Position numbers and translations under genes: made by a program. Below, in pieces: positions 46,926 through 55,093 of a stretch of 64,000 nt of DNA (position 1 is the stretch's first letter; each line of letters starts with the position of its first letter). Origin of the DNA: Pseudoalteromonas rubra (GTDB lineage Bacteria > Pseudomonadota > Gammaproteobacteria > Enterobacterales > Alteromonadaceae); assembly GCF_001482385.1 (NCBI RefSeq), contig NZ_CP013612.1, forward strand, positions 1,178,001 to 1,242,000, read 5' to 3'. Under the pieces are notes generated by a model, which was not told the DNA's origin, did not search any database, and saw only the letters and a list, made by a program, of their open reading frames with translations.

Positions 46926-47276
46926 ATGAAACATCATACGCTCAACTATGTAGAGTTTGCTGCTTCTGATTTACCGGCGACGCAGACATTTTTTGAATCG
47001 GTTTTTGGTTGGCAATTTCAGTCATACGGTCCGCAGTATGTAGCGTTTAGTGAGTCTGGGCTGGAGGGGGGCTTTTTTCAAAGTGATGTTTCGGCCAGCC
47101 AGGTACAGGGCGCCCCGTTACTGGTTTTGTACAGTGATGATTTGGTACAGACACAGCAAGCCATAGAGCAGGCTGGTGCCACCATCAATAAAGCGATATT
47201 TAGCTTCCCCGGTGGCAAGCGGTTTCATTTTATTGAGCCCAGTGGCAATGAACTGGCGGTGTGGAGCGATAAATAA
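46926..47276 (+). CDS. VOC-fold (glyoxalase-like) protein
   Basis: This 116-residue vicinal-oxygen-chelate protein has LNYVEFAASDLPATQTFFES at the start, FGWQFQSYGPQYVAF, and FPGGKRFHFIEPSGNELAVW at the end, with a Glu metal ligand candidate in the last strand. It may be a glyoxalase or antibiotic-resistance type; activity cannot be told. Confidence 0.85.
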   Translation: MKHHTLNYVEFAASDLPATQTFFESVFGWQFQSYGPQYVAFSESGLEGGFFQSDVSASQVQGAPLLVLYSDDLVQTQQAIEQAGATINKAIFSFPGGKRFHFIEPSGNELAVWSDK

Positions 47277-47279
47277 GCC

Positions 47280-48010
47280 TTAACTGGCTATGCCCACGTC
47301 CAGCTTTGCAAACCACTCAAGAAATTCAGCGACAGCGTCGCCTTTAAATAAGCGACCATGCTGAGGCGCCATAATGTCGATATCGAGTTCTCTTACTCGG
47401 GCTATCCAGTTTGCTTTAGCGCGATTGGATGGCATCCAGCGACGATGGAAATACTCCATGTGCTTAATATGAGCCGCAAAGTCATCAACAAATATTGGTG
47501 CATTGGTTTTTTCCAGCGCCGCACCTACATCACCACTCATCAGTATTTTTGCCAGCGGGTCATATACATGAAAATTACCAGATGAATGCAGGTAGTGTGC
47601 AGGGATGAGTTTCAGGCTGATATCATTCAGGCGAATGTCGCCTCCCTCGTCTTTGATCCCCTGATATTTGATATTGTTCATACCAAAGTGCCGGATAAAC
47701 CCTTCCCACAGCCAGGGCGCATGCAGTGTGGCATCCGGAAGGGCTTTATCCCAAAGCCCCAGCGAAGAAATGATGTCAGGATCTTGATGTGAGGCGAATA
47801 AGGTGGTCAGCTCTTCCAGCTCTATGTGTTGCAAGATTGCAGCCAGCATGGGGAAAAAAGCTCTGTGCCGCCTGGGTCGAGCAGCACTGCCTGACCTATG
47901 CCTTTCACCAGATACTGGTTAGTATCAATGATCTTTTCTGGTTTTCCTTCGTCGCGGCCAAACATCAGCCAGGTGTGGCTCGGAGCCTGATAGAGTTGTG
48001 TTGCTTTCAA
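47280..48010 (-). pseudogene. ODP-type metallo-beta-lactamase diiron protein, frameshifted
   Basis: Two frames together form one MBL-fold protein of the oxygen-binding diiron protein (ODP) family. The first part starts at the ATG at 48010 (MKATQLYQAP) and runs through LLDPGGTELF. At a T6C4 run (about 47851-47860) the frame shifts, and the second frame continues LAAILQHIELEELTTLFASH, with SHQDPDI, PAHYLHSSGNFHVYDP, MSGDVGAA and PQHGRLF carrying the metal ligands. Frame 0 otherwise ends after 62 residues. One missing base, a sequencing error in the homopolymer, or a programmed -1 shift would each explain it. Its ATG overlaps the stop of the chemoreceptor-like gene (ATGA), so the two are translationally coupled. 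Confidence 0.8.
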
Positions 48011-48612
48011 TGCAGGGCGCCTCTTAGGGTATTGATTTCGTTTAAGTTTACAGTGACTGATTGCTTAATTGTTTTGGCTGCAGTGGCAATGAAATCCGAG
48101 ACCGACTGCAGGCTGTCACTAAATTCCCCAGCGTTTGATGCCTCAACACGGCTGGTCACGGCAATGTATTCCGCACTGCGCATTTGTTTATTGATCTCTT
48201 CAAAAAAGCTCTCCAGGTCCTGTAAAGCGATTTCCAGTTTTTTGGTCTGGTGTTGCCGCTCTTGTTTTGCTCTGTGTTGCAAAGCAGCAACTTGAGGTGT
48301 GGAGATGAGGGTTGCTGCATTGTCGACGTGCATGTCGAACTGAGTGCTTCTGACCGCCTCGAGCGCAATTTTGAACAGCTGATTAGACAAAGTGGAGATA
48401 TGCGTAGTGGTCTTGATGGTTTGTTCTGAAAACTCATCAATGAAGTTTGTAATGGGTTTAAAGCCAGAGGCCGAATCACCTGCTCTCAGCGCGACCACGC
48501 GGGCGTTCTTTGCGGTGAGAGAAAGGTTTTTAGCTTCGGCCAAAATCGCGTCAAGATTTGCAATGATACGCGCAACGCGAATGAAGCTATCTACTATGTT
48601 GTCGTCGCTCAA
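48007..48612 (-). CDS. Soluble chemoreceptor-like helical protein
   Basis: This 201-residue protein has no transmembrane helix. I chose the TTG at 48612, which has GGAG 7 bp upstream (protein begins MSDDNIVDSF); a TTG 33 bp earlier is the alternative, and no ATG fits. The chain is mostly helical, and one stretch (NARVVALRAGDSASGFKPIT) looks like a degenerate chemoreceptor hairpin tip ([20 protein letters not shown]). A second stretch near the C-terminus (SRVEASNAGEFSDSLQSVSD) looks similar. The CheA/CheW-binding residues are not kept, so it may act as an adaptor or signal partner of the ODP protein coded next to it rather than a true chemoreceptor. Confidence 0.7.
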   Translation of the reverse strand: MSDDNIVDSFIRVARIIANLDAILAEAKNLSLTAKNARVVALRAGDSASGFKPITNFIDEFSEQTIKTTTHISTLSNQLFKIALEAVRSTQFDMHVDNAATLISTPQVAALQHRAKQERQHQTKKLEIALQDLESFFEEINKQMRSAEYIAVTSRVEASNAGEFSDSLQSVSDFIATAAKTIKQSVTVNLNEINTLRGALH

Positions 48613-48830
48613 TGCAAAACTCCACTGTCTACGGGCTGCTTTCAAGACACTAGAATAAAAATCGCCGAAATTCCAGAAATCGGTATAATTGTGCGTATAG
48701 TTTTTACCTCTGCCAAAACACTAAACTCTATCATTAACAAAGGCTTCAAAAACTCCAGTTGCAGTACCAAAGTCCTGTTATTACGACTACGCTTGATAAG
48801 ATCTGTGTTTAATAGATGACTGGAGTTTGA

Positions 48831-51074
48831 GTGAAAATCTCTGCTTTGCAATATTTTGTGAGCCTGTGTTTGTCTGTGTTGGGGTGGCAGGCGAGTGCTG
48901 TGCCTCAAACAGCCTCAGAGCTTGCGCCTTCAGTGAATGGCACGACTAATGCCATGATGATTGTGCTTGTCGTCGGCGGTCTGATGGCGGCAATGGCGGG
49001 CACAGTGGTTTGGTGGTTGAGTCGTCGATCGGATCAAGGGCGTCAACATGGTCATGATGAAGCACACCACTTTTACCTCGAAGCATTTCAGGCCAGCCCC
49101 GGCTTTGAATTTGTGTTTAGCTCTGATGCAAGTTTGATTTGCATGAGTGACGGGCTTACAACCGCGCTTGGCAAAAGCCACAAAGCGCTGTTTGCTTACA
49201 ATTTGCATGAACTTCTGGAACCGGATAGCTGGGCATGTTTGGCAGCCTGGCTGGAAGAACCTAAACCCGGTCAGGTGATTAAACTGACCCTGGTCAGCGC
49301 GCACAGTGAGCGTTTTACCGGACTTTTTGAGTTGCGAAGTTCTGAGCACTGCAATTTACATCTTGCCCGCTACTTGCACCTCTCGCCTCATCTGGGTCAG
49401 GCGGACACCGATAGCGAGCTGCTGGCGGTGACGCTCAGCTCCATAGGTGATGGCGTAATATGTTGCGGTATTGATAGTCGGGTGATTTTTATGAATCCGG
49501 TTGCTGAGGCGGTACTTGCCTTACTTACCGAAGAAGTTAAAGGGCAGCCCATTACTGAGGTGATGCCGTTATATCATGAAGGCAGTGACCGACCCATCGA
49601 AGATCAAATGGCTGTGTGTATGCGCAGTCAGCAAACGGTTAGCCTGCCGGATTCTACCTGTTTTCGAAATCACCTTGGGCTGGAGTTTGCCATTGATGAT
49701 TCCTGTTCCCCAGTATATAACAATTCAGGCAAAGTCATTGGTGCCGTGATGATTTTTCATGATGTGACTGAATCAAGGGCACTCAAACGCAAAATGAACC
49801 ACCTGGCCCACCATGATGCACTGACAGGGTTGCCCAATCGTTTGCTGCTTCAAGATAGGCTTATCCAGGCGTGTAAACGGGCGTTGCGTAATCGCCATCA
49901 GTTTGCGGTTGTGTTTATGGATCTGAATAAATTTAAGAAAATCAATGACTTTTTGGGGCATGATTTTGGCGATTTACTCCTGAAACACATTGCACAACGG
50001 TTAACGGATTCTGTTCGGGCATGTGATACCGTGTCCCGGATGGGCGGTGATGAATTTGTATTGTTACTGGATGCCATTGAAGATAAACGTCATGTACGAA
50101 GCGTGATTAAAAAAGTGCTTGATGGCGTGTGTGGTCAGTATGAGATCAAAGGCGTTGAGGTACAGGCTGCGCTGAGTGCTGGCGTCGCGCTGTATCCTGA
50201 TGACGGCGATAACGCTGAATTACTGATGAAACGTGCTGACAGCGCTATGTATCGGGCAAAAAGGTCGGGCAAAGGCGGGATGCAGTTTTACTGCTCGAAA
50301 TTGGATAATGAAGCTGAGCAAAACCAGGCTCTGGAGCAGGCCATTTTAGACGCATTATCGGCAGATAAGTTTGTACCGTATTTCCAGCCTGTTGTCAGCG
50401 CATCAGATGGCCGGCTTGTTCAGGTGGAGATGTTGGCCCGGTGGCACAAAGAAGGCACACTGGTCGAAGCGAATCGATTTATCAATGAAGTAAGCGAAGT
50501 GGGTTGCCTGATGGCATTGCAATCTAAGCTCTGGGAGCAAGCGTTTAAGCACTTTGCCAGTTGGCAAGCAACAATCCCTGAACTCAGGCTGAGTATCAAT
50601 GTGTCTGTGAAAACATTGCAACAGGATGAAGCATTGAGCGAACTAAACAGGTGCCTGACCGCACAGCAATTGCAGCCTCAGCAAATCGAAATTGAAATTA
50701 TGGAACAGCAACTCACAATGCTGGGGACGGAGGCCAGTAACGTGATAAGTCACTGGCAGCAGGCTGGTTTTACAATAGCAATCGATGATTTTGATGCCAG
50801 TCACACCAGTATTGGACAGCTACATGATTTAAAAATCGACGTTCTGAAGTTGGATCCAGGATTACTACACGGGCTGGCCGACAGGCAGTCACAGAGTTTA
50901 ATAAAATCTGTCTTAGTGATGGCAAAAAACATCAACGTCACCTGTTGTGCTGAGGGGGTTGAATCTGCTGAGCAGGCAAAGATATTGACCGAGATGGGCT
51001 GCACATTAATGCAAGGTTATCATATTGGCGAGCCAGTCAGTGCTGAGCAACTAGAGGCGTATCTGACAAGTTAG
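48831..51074 (+). CDS. Membrane GGDEF-EAL protein with PAS domain
   Basis: This 747-residue protein starts at the GTG at 48831 with GGAG upstream. A signal peptide and a transmembrane helix (about 42-64) are followed by a PAS-like region of about 200 residues, with a PAS domain at about 200-310 (VTLSSIGDGVICCGIDSRVI). The GGDEF domain is intact (MGGDEFVLLLDA). The EAL domain has EML for EAL, but the metal-binding set is visible: SINVS, EIEIMEQ, DDFDAS, LKLD, AEGVES and QGY. It could both make and degrade c-di-GMP. It is divergent from the ODP and chemoreceptor-like genes, with a 218-bp shared promoter region. Confidence 0.9.
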   Translation: MKISALQYFVSLCLSVLGWQASAVPQTASELAPSVNGTTNAMMIVLVVGGLMAAMAGTVVWWLSRRSDQGRQHGHDEAHHFYLEAFQASPGFEFVFSSDASLICMSDGLTTALGKSHKALFAYNLHELLEPDSWACLAAWLEEPKPGQVIKLTLVSAHSERFTGLFELRSSEHCNLHLARYLHLSPHLGQADTDSELLAVTLSSIGDGVICCGIDSRVIFMNPVAEAVLALLTEEVKGQPITEVMPLYHEGSDRPIEDQMAVCMRSQQTVSLPDSTCFRNHLGLEFAIDDSCSPVYNNSGKVIGAVMIFHDVTESRALKRKMNHLAHHDALTGLPNRLLLQDRLIQACKRALRNRHQFAVVFMDLNKFKKINDFLGHDFGDLLLKHIAQRLTDSVRACDTVSRMGGDEFVLLLDAIEDKRHVRSVIKKVLDGVCGQYEIKGVEVQAALSAGVALYPDDGDNAELLMKRADSAMYRAKRSGKGGMQFYCSKLDNEAEQNQALEQAILDALSADKFVPYFQPVVSASDGRLVQVEMLARWHKEGTLVEANRFINEVSEVGCLMALQSKLWEQAFKHFASWQATIPELRLSINVSVKTLQQDEALSELNRCLTAQQLQPQQIEIEIMEQQLTMLGTEASNVISHWQQAGFTIAIDDFDASHTSIGQLHDLKIDVLKLDPGLLHGLADRQSQSLIKSVLVMAKNINVTCCAEGVESAEQAKILTEMGCTLMQGYHIGEPVSAEQLEAYLTS

Positions 51075-51301
51075 GCCACACGTGATGCAGGGCGGTGCCA
51101 TATCGTTTTACAAGTATCAACATAGGCTTGTTTGGCGTGACCTAATCCACATGTAGCATGCCACTTCGACAGCCTTGCAAAAAGTGGTTCTCTGAATGTC
51201 GACATTGGCGTTTGAATTTTAAAATGGTGTGAGCAGGCTATACTCAAAGTGCAAGTCTGTAAGGCATGTTGCCAGGAACAGGGCTTGCGAGGAGCAAGCG
51301 T

Positions 51302-52537
51302 GTGAACACCAATACTTTATCTGATCAGCTGGTGATTCAATGGAATGAGCTTTTAACTCGAGTTGCCGAACTACTGGATGTACCGGTGGCATTGATCATG
51401 AAGCTCAACGGTCCGCACCTGAGTGTATTCAATAAAAGTCTTAATGATGAAAACCCATATGAAATTGGCGACAGTGAATGCTGGGAAAGCTCAGGACTAT
51501 ACTGCGAAACCGTTATCAAAACAGAAAGAGAGCTCTTTGTGCCCAACGCCCTGGCAGATCCTGTCTGGGACCAGAATCCAGATATTAAGCTCAACATGAT
51601 TGCCTATCTCGGCTTACCCATTAAAAATGTTGATGACTCTGTCTTTGGCACGGTCTGTGTTTTGGACAGTAAAGAAAACACCTTTGGCACGAAGGCGAGA
51701 GCTATGTTGAGCTCTCTCAAGCACCTGTTTGAACTACAACTCAGAATGCTGTCACAGCAAAAGGAGCACGACCATAAAGAAGCTTTTAAAGAGCAAGCTC
51801 TGATGACCATGGGACTGGCCCATGAATTGAATACGCCACTGGGTGTGAGTGTGACTTCGGCATCTATGCTGAGTGAGTCAGCCAAACAGCTCAGCGGTTT
51901 ATTGCAGCAACACCCCGTGCCATTTGTTGAGGTACAAAAGCAGGCTGCCTGCATCCAACAAGCTGCGGATTTGCTATCACGTAACCTCCATCATATTGAT
52001 GACAAAATAGACAGGCTTAAGCAGTCAATTGTTCAGGGGCACGATGGCGTAACCAGGGTATGCCGCATCACCGATGTATTTAAATCTCTGGATAGTGTCT
52101 GGGAGTCTTCTTTGGCGATGCACAATGTTGTGCTGAATATTGACGTTGAGCAAAGCGCCGATGTGCTCTTGTATCTAAAGCCTGCCAGTCTCATCGAGGC
52201 GTTAAATCACCTAATTACAAATGCAGTTGAGCATGCTTTCTGTGGGGTTGAACAACCAACCATTACAATCGCCGTAAAAGTAAAGCAAGCGGAGCTAAAG
52301 CTGAGGTTTAGTGATAATGGAGTTGGGGTTGAGTTGACTCACCCTGAAGATATATTTGCACCCTTCTATTCGACTAAAAAGCACGTGGCTGGCTCAGGGC
52401 TGGGTCTGGCACACGTCAAACGCATTGCGATGAATGATCTAGAGGGAACAGTTTACGTAAATTGCAATCAAAGTGGGTTAGGTATCATGTTGCGCTTTCC
52501 TGTGACTCATGCGCAACCAGAGTCCATAGAGAATTAG
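51302..52537 (+). CDS. Soluble GAF-domain sensor histidine kinase (orphan)
   Basis: This 411-residue protein starts at the GTG at 51302 behind GAGGAGC; the longer frame lacks such a site. A GAF domain (about 20-155) includes LGLPIKNVDDSVFGTVCVLD. The H-box is MTMGLAHELNTPLGVSVT, and the ATPase domain (about 290-405) has NHLITNAVEHAF and GSGLGLAHVKRI. There is no membrane helix. No response regulator gene lies beside it. Confidence 0.88.
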   Translation: MNTNTLSDQLVIQWNELLTRVAELLDVPVALIMKLNGPHLSVFNKSLNDENPYEIGDSECWESSGLYCETVIKTERELFVPNALADPVWDQNPDIKLNMIAYLGLPIKNVDDSVFGTVCVLDSKENTFGTKARAMLSSLKHLFELQLRMLSQQKEHDHKEAFKEQALMTMGLAHELNTPLGVSVTSASMLSESAKQLSGLLQQHPVPFVEVQKQAACIQQAADLLSRNLHHIDDKIDRLKQSIVQGHDGVTRVCRITDVFKSLDSVWESSLAMHNVVLNIDVEQSADVLLYLKPASLIEALNHLITNAVEHAFCGVEQPTITIAVKVKQAELKLRFSDNGVGVELTHPEDIFAPFYSTKKHVAGSGLGLAHVKRIAMNDLEGTVYVNCNQSGLGIMLRFPVTHAQPESIEN

Positions 52538-52539
52538 GA

Positions 52540-53214
52540 TCAGAGTCCTTTTTGCGCTTTGACCGTAGAGATAGCAAGGGCAATTTGTGCGGCGAGTCCT
52601 GCATGCTTCTTGTGCATTACGTGGTAGGCTTTGGAGCGAAACAAGTGGTGCACATGTAAATGAGATAATGAGTCAGGGAGCGGCCACTGAGTAGAAACTA
52701 CGAATATTGCATAGTCAAACCGATGCACATTCAGCAGTTCGGGTAACTTAGCCAGATTATTTATATGATAAAAAGTGTTTCTGTGCGCATGCGGATACTT
52801 GTTGAGTATAACGCGCTTGGACTGGTCGGTGGCGACTATGGTACTGGGCGTTGCCACCAACACAGAGTTATCACAAGGCACATTCGCAACACATAAAAGG
52901 ACAAATTCCACCTCCGTTAAAGCAGGCCCAACGGCAATAACATCTTTAAAGGGGGCGAAAATTTCTCGTGCCAGGATCACATCACCATCGGTGTGTTGTG
53001 CTGTAATTTCGTGCAGTACGCGATGTGCTGGCATGGCTACAAAATTGGCCTTAATTCCAGCCTGGTTGTAAGCGGCCTGGATTAAAGGCAGGGCTTGATC
53101 GCGCACACTTGGGTGTTGTAGATAAGAGATTGTTAATGGTGTGGCAAACAGCGATGCACTAAAAGTACACAAGATGATAACTTTGGCAATTAGGCTAAAA
53201 ATTTTTTTGAGCAT
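52540..53214 (-). CDS. Periplasmic substrate-binding-like protein
   Basis: This 224-residue protein has a signal peptide of about 24 residues ending LFATP. The next part is TISYLQHPSVRDQALPLI, an SBP_bac_3-like (family 3 solute-binding) fold of the small type often seen as orphan sensor or binding protein in this group. No permease gene is adjacent. Convergent with the GAF kinase (2 bp apart). Ligand unknown. Confidence 0.7.
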   Translation of the reverse strand: MLKKIFSLIAKVIILCTFSASLFATPLTISYLQHPSVRDQALPLIQAAYNQAGIKANFVAMPAHRVLHEITAQHTDGDVILAREIFAPFKDVIAVGPALTEVEFVLLCVANVPCDNSVLVATPSTIVATDQSKRVILNKYPHAHRNTFYHINNLAKLPELLNVHRFDYAIFVVSTQWPLPDSLSHLHVHHLFRSKAYHVMHKKHAGLAAQIALAISTVKAQKGL

Positions 53215-53683
53215 AAAAAAGCGCCTTGGGAGAACTTCGCAGAATTATACCCAGTTTGGATGCAAAGCATAGTCTCCAAAGGTGTTATATCAGGTTAAAT
53301 TAACCACAATTTGCCCTCGATCATAGTCCCACCAATTAGCCAAAATAAAAAAGGTACACCCTTGTTTCCTCTGCCTTGAAAGCGACTTGTTAGTGTCATT
53401 AAGAATTAATAAATATGATTAAAAATTAGTTGACTTAGAGGGGCAGCCCGATAAGATGAACGTAGACAGAATTTGGGTCAGTGTTTATAAATCTCCATTA
53501 CGTTGTTGTATAAGTTTTTGCTTGTAGTAGTACCGTCCTGAAGTTTTATCACCGGCAAAATTTAGGTCTATGCGCCCACATGGGCATAGGTTTGCCAGTT
53601 TTTTGTATAGAAGGATCCTTTGCAACAGGGCAGAGGTTAGCTTTTAAGGATTGGCATCATTTTAATATTCAGGATTTACTATC
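53215..53683. promoter_or_regulatory. Upstream region and probable long leader of the cold-shock gene
   Basis: No gene is found in 470 bp. Cold-shock genes normally have a long 5' leader, and the T-rich stretch at about 53500-53660 could be that; no cold-shock box is asserted. The AGGATT near 53670 fits as ribosome-binding site. Confidence 0.4.
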
Positions 53684-53893
53684 ATGTCTAATACTTTAAC
53701 AGGTACCGTAAAGTGGTTTAACGAATCAAAAGGCTTTGGTTTCATCGCTCAGGAAAATGGCCCAGATGTCTTTGCACACTTCAGTGCTATCAAAGGTGAC
53801 GGCTTCCGTACACTAGCTGAAGGCGAGCGCGTTGAGTTCAAACTGACTCAAGGTCAAAAAGGCCCTCAGGCAGAAGAAATCGTTAAGCTATAA
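53684..53893 (+). CDS. CspA-family cold-shock protein
   Basis: This 69-residue single-domain RNA chaperone has [16 protein letters not shown] with the RNP1 motif KGFGFI, and VFAHFSAI with RNP2. Length matches the CspA family. It melts mRNA structure during cold shock or growth transitions. A strong terminator follows at once. Confidence 0.96.
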   Translation: MSNTLTGTVKWFNESKGFGFIAQENGPDVFAHFSAIKGDGFRTLAEGERVEFKLTQGQKGPQAEEIVKL

Positions 53894-53911
53894 TTTATGG
53901 CTTAAGAGAAA

Positions 53912-53937
53912 AAGCAAGCTAAGGCTTGCTTTTTTTG
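53912..53937 (+). terminator. Terminator of the cold-shock gene
   Basis: An 8-bp perfect stem AAGCAAGC/GCTTGCTT with loop TAAG is followed by a run of T residues, 18 bp after the stop. Confidence 0.93.
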
Positions 53938-54019
53938 TGCCTGAAATCTGGCGCAGCATACCTTTCAGCTGACTGGCTGTGGTAAGATCGCGCGATTACT
54001 CCCTGACGTGTTTTATTCC

Positions 54020-54523
54020 ATGGATCAGACTCAATTTTGGCAGCTCATTGCCATTGATAACCAAACCAAAGACAAAGCGGCACAATTAAAAGCCAGGCTT
54101 GAAACGCTCTCTGATACTGATGTCGCCGATTTTGATAGTTATTACAGTAAACAGCTCAGACGTTTATGGCACTGGGATATCTGGGGCGCAGCTTATGTTA
54201 CTTGCGGTTGTAACAGTGAATATGACTTTCTGGATTTCTGCAACTGGTTACTGACTCAGGGTGAAGAGCTGGTAGATCAGGTGTTGGCCCAGCCAGACAG
54301 CCTGGCAAACATTGATGACATGCCTCTGCGCGACAATTTGCCCTATCCGTATTGTGACGAATTAGATCTGACAGCAGGACTGCTCTACGAGCAAAAAACT
54401 GAGCAGGAATTGCCATATCACAACACAGTGAACTATGCGCCACAGGGCAAGCAGTTTAAAAATAAACCCAAAGTGTTAAAGCAAACCTACCCACAATTGT
54501 TTGCAAAATACTGGCAGGGGTAA
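54020..54523 (+). CDS. DUF4240 protein
   Basis: This 167-residue protein starts at the ATG at 54020 (a GTG 12 bp earlier is less likely). It has MDQTQFWQLI and the YYSKQLRRLWHWDIWGAAYV and YDFLDFCNWLLTQGEE blocks typical of DUF4240. The domain is widespread and of unknown function. No membrane helix is seen. Confidence 0.82.
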   Translation: MDQTQFWQLIAIDNQTKDKAAQLKARLETLSDTDVADFDSYYSKQLRRLWHWDIWGAAYVTCGCNSEYDFLDFCNWLLTQGEELVDQVLAQPDSLANIDDMPLRDNLPYPYCDELDLTAGLLYEQKTEQELPYHNTVNYAPQGKQFKNKPKVLKQTYPQLFAKYWQG

Positions 54524-55093
54524 TGTACCCCCGCCCAGACATCGTTTTCTGGCTATTTTTGATATCTGCATCAGTGATAAAGCGTCGGTACAGATGAATG
54601 GTTTGTCTTACATGGCTAAGGATGGTCGATTAAGTGAATTACCACATTAACTTTTGTACACCAAACGCAAGCCCGTGTTTGGCGCTTAAGTTCTATTAAA
54701 GCAAATAGTTTCCCTGTCATGATAACTCTGGGGCCAGCTTATTCTTCTGAAATATAGATTAATTTTCTCATCAATGGCTTCATCTTATTTTTGCATAGCG
54801 GAATAATCTTCCGATTGTTTGTAAAAGACCAGCATACAAACTAACAAGGTATTGAACTTGTCTGCTTCGCCTGAGCGTGGAAAAGTGAGATCTCGAATAT
54901 GAAATTTTAACAGGTTGTTTGTTTTTTGTTTCATTTTTATTTTTTGTAAATTACGCTTTTATGACGCAATGCGTTAGGTTTGAACGCCCAAGTAAAAGCT
55001 GCATTTACTTTATAGTGTATGCGCCATAGCCGGGTCACAAACTTAAAAGGAAAAGTCTATTCTGTAAACAATATGTATTCAGGGAGAGAGTGA
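54524..55093. promoter_or_regulatory. Upstream region of cassette B
   Basis: No gene is seen in 570 bp. The part nearest to cassette B is AT-rich (about 54890-54970), and GGGAGAGAG before the ATG at 55094 is its ribosome-binding site. I saw no clear sequence match to the region upstream of cassette A, so the two copies may be regulated differently. Confidence 0.4.
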
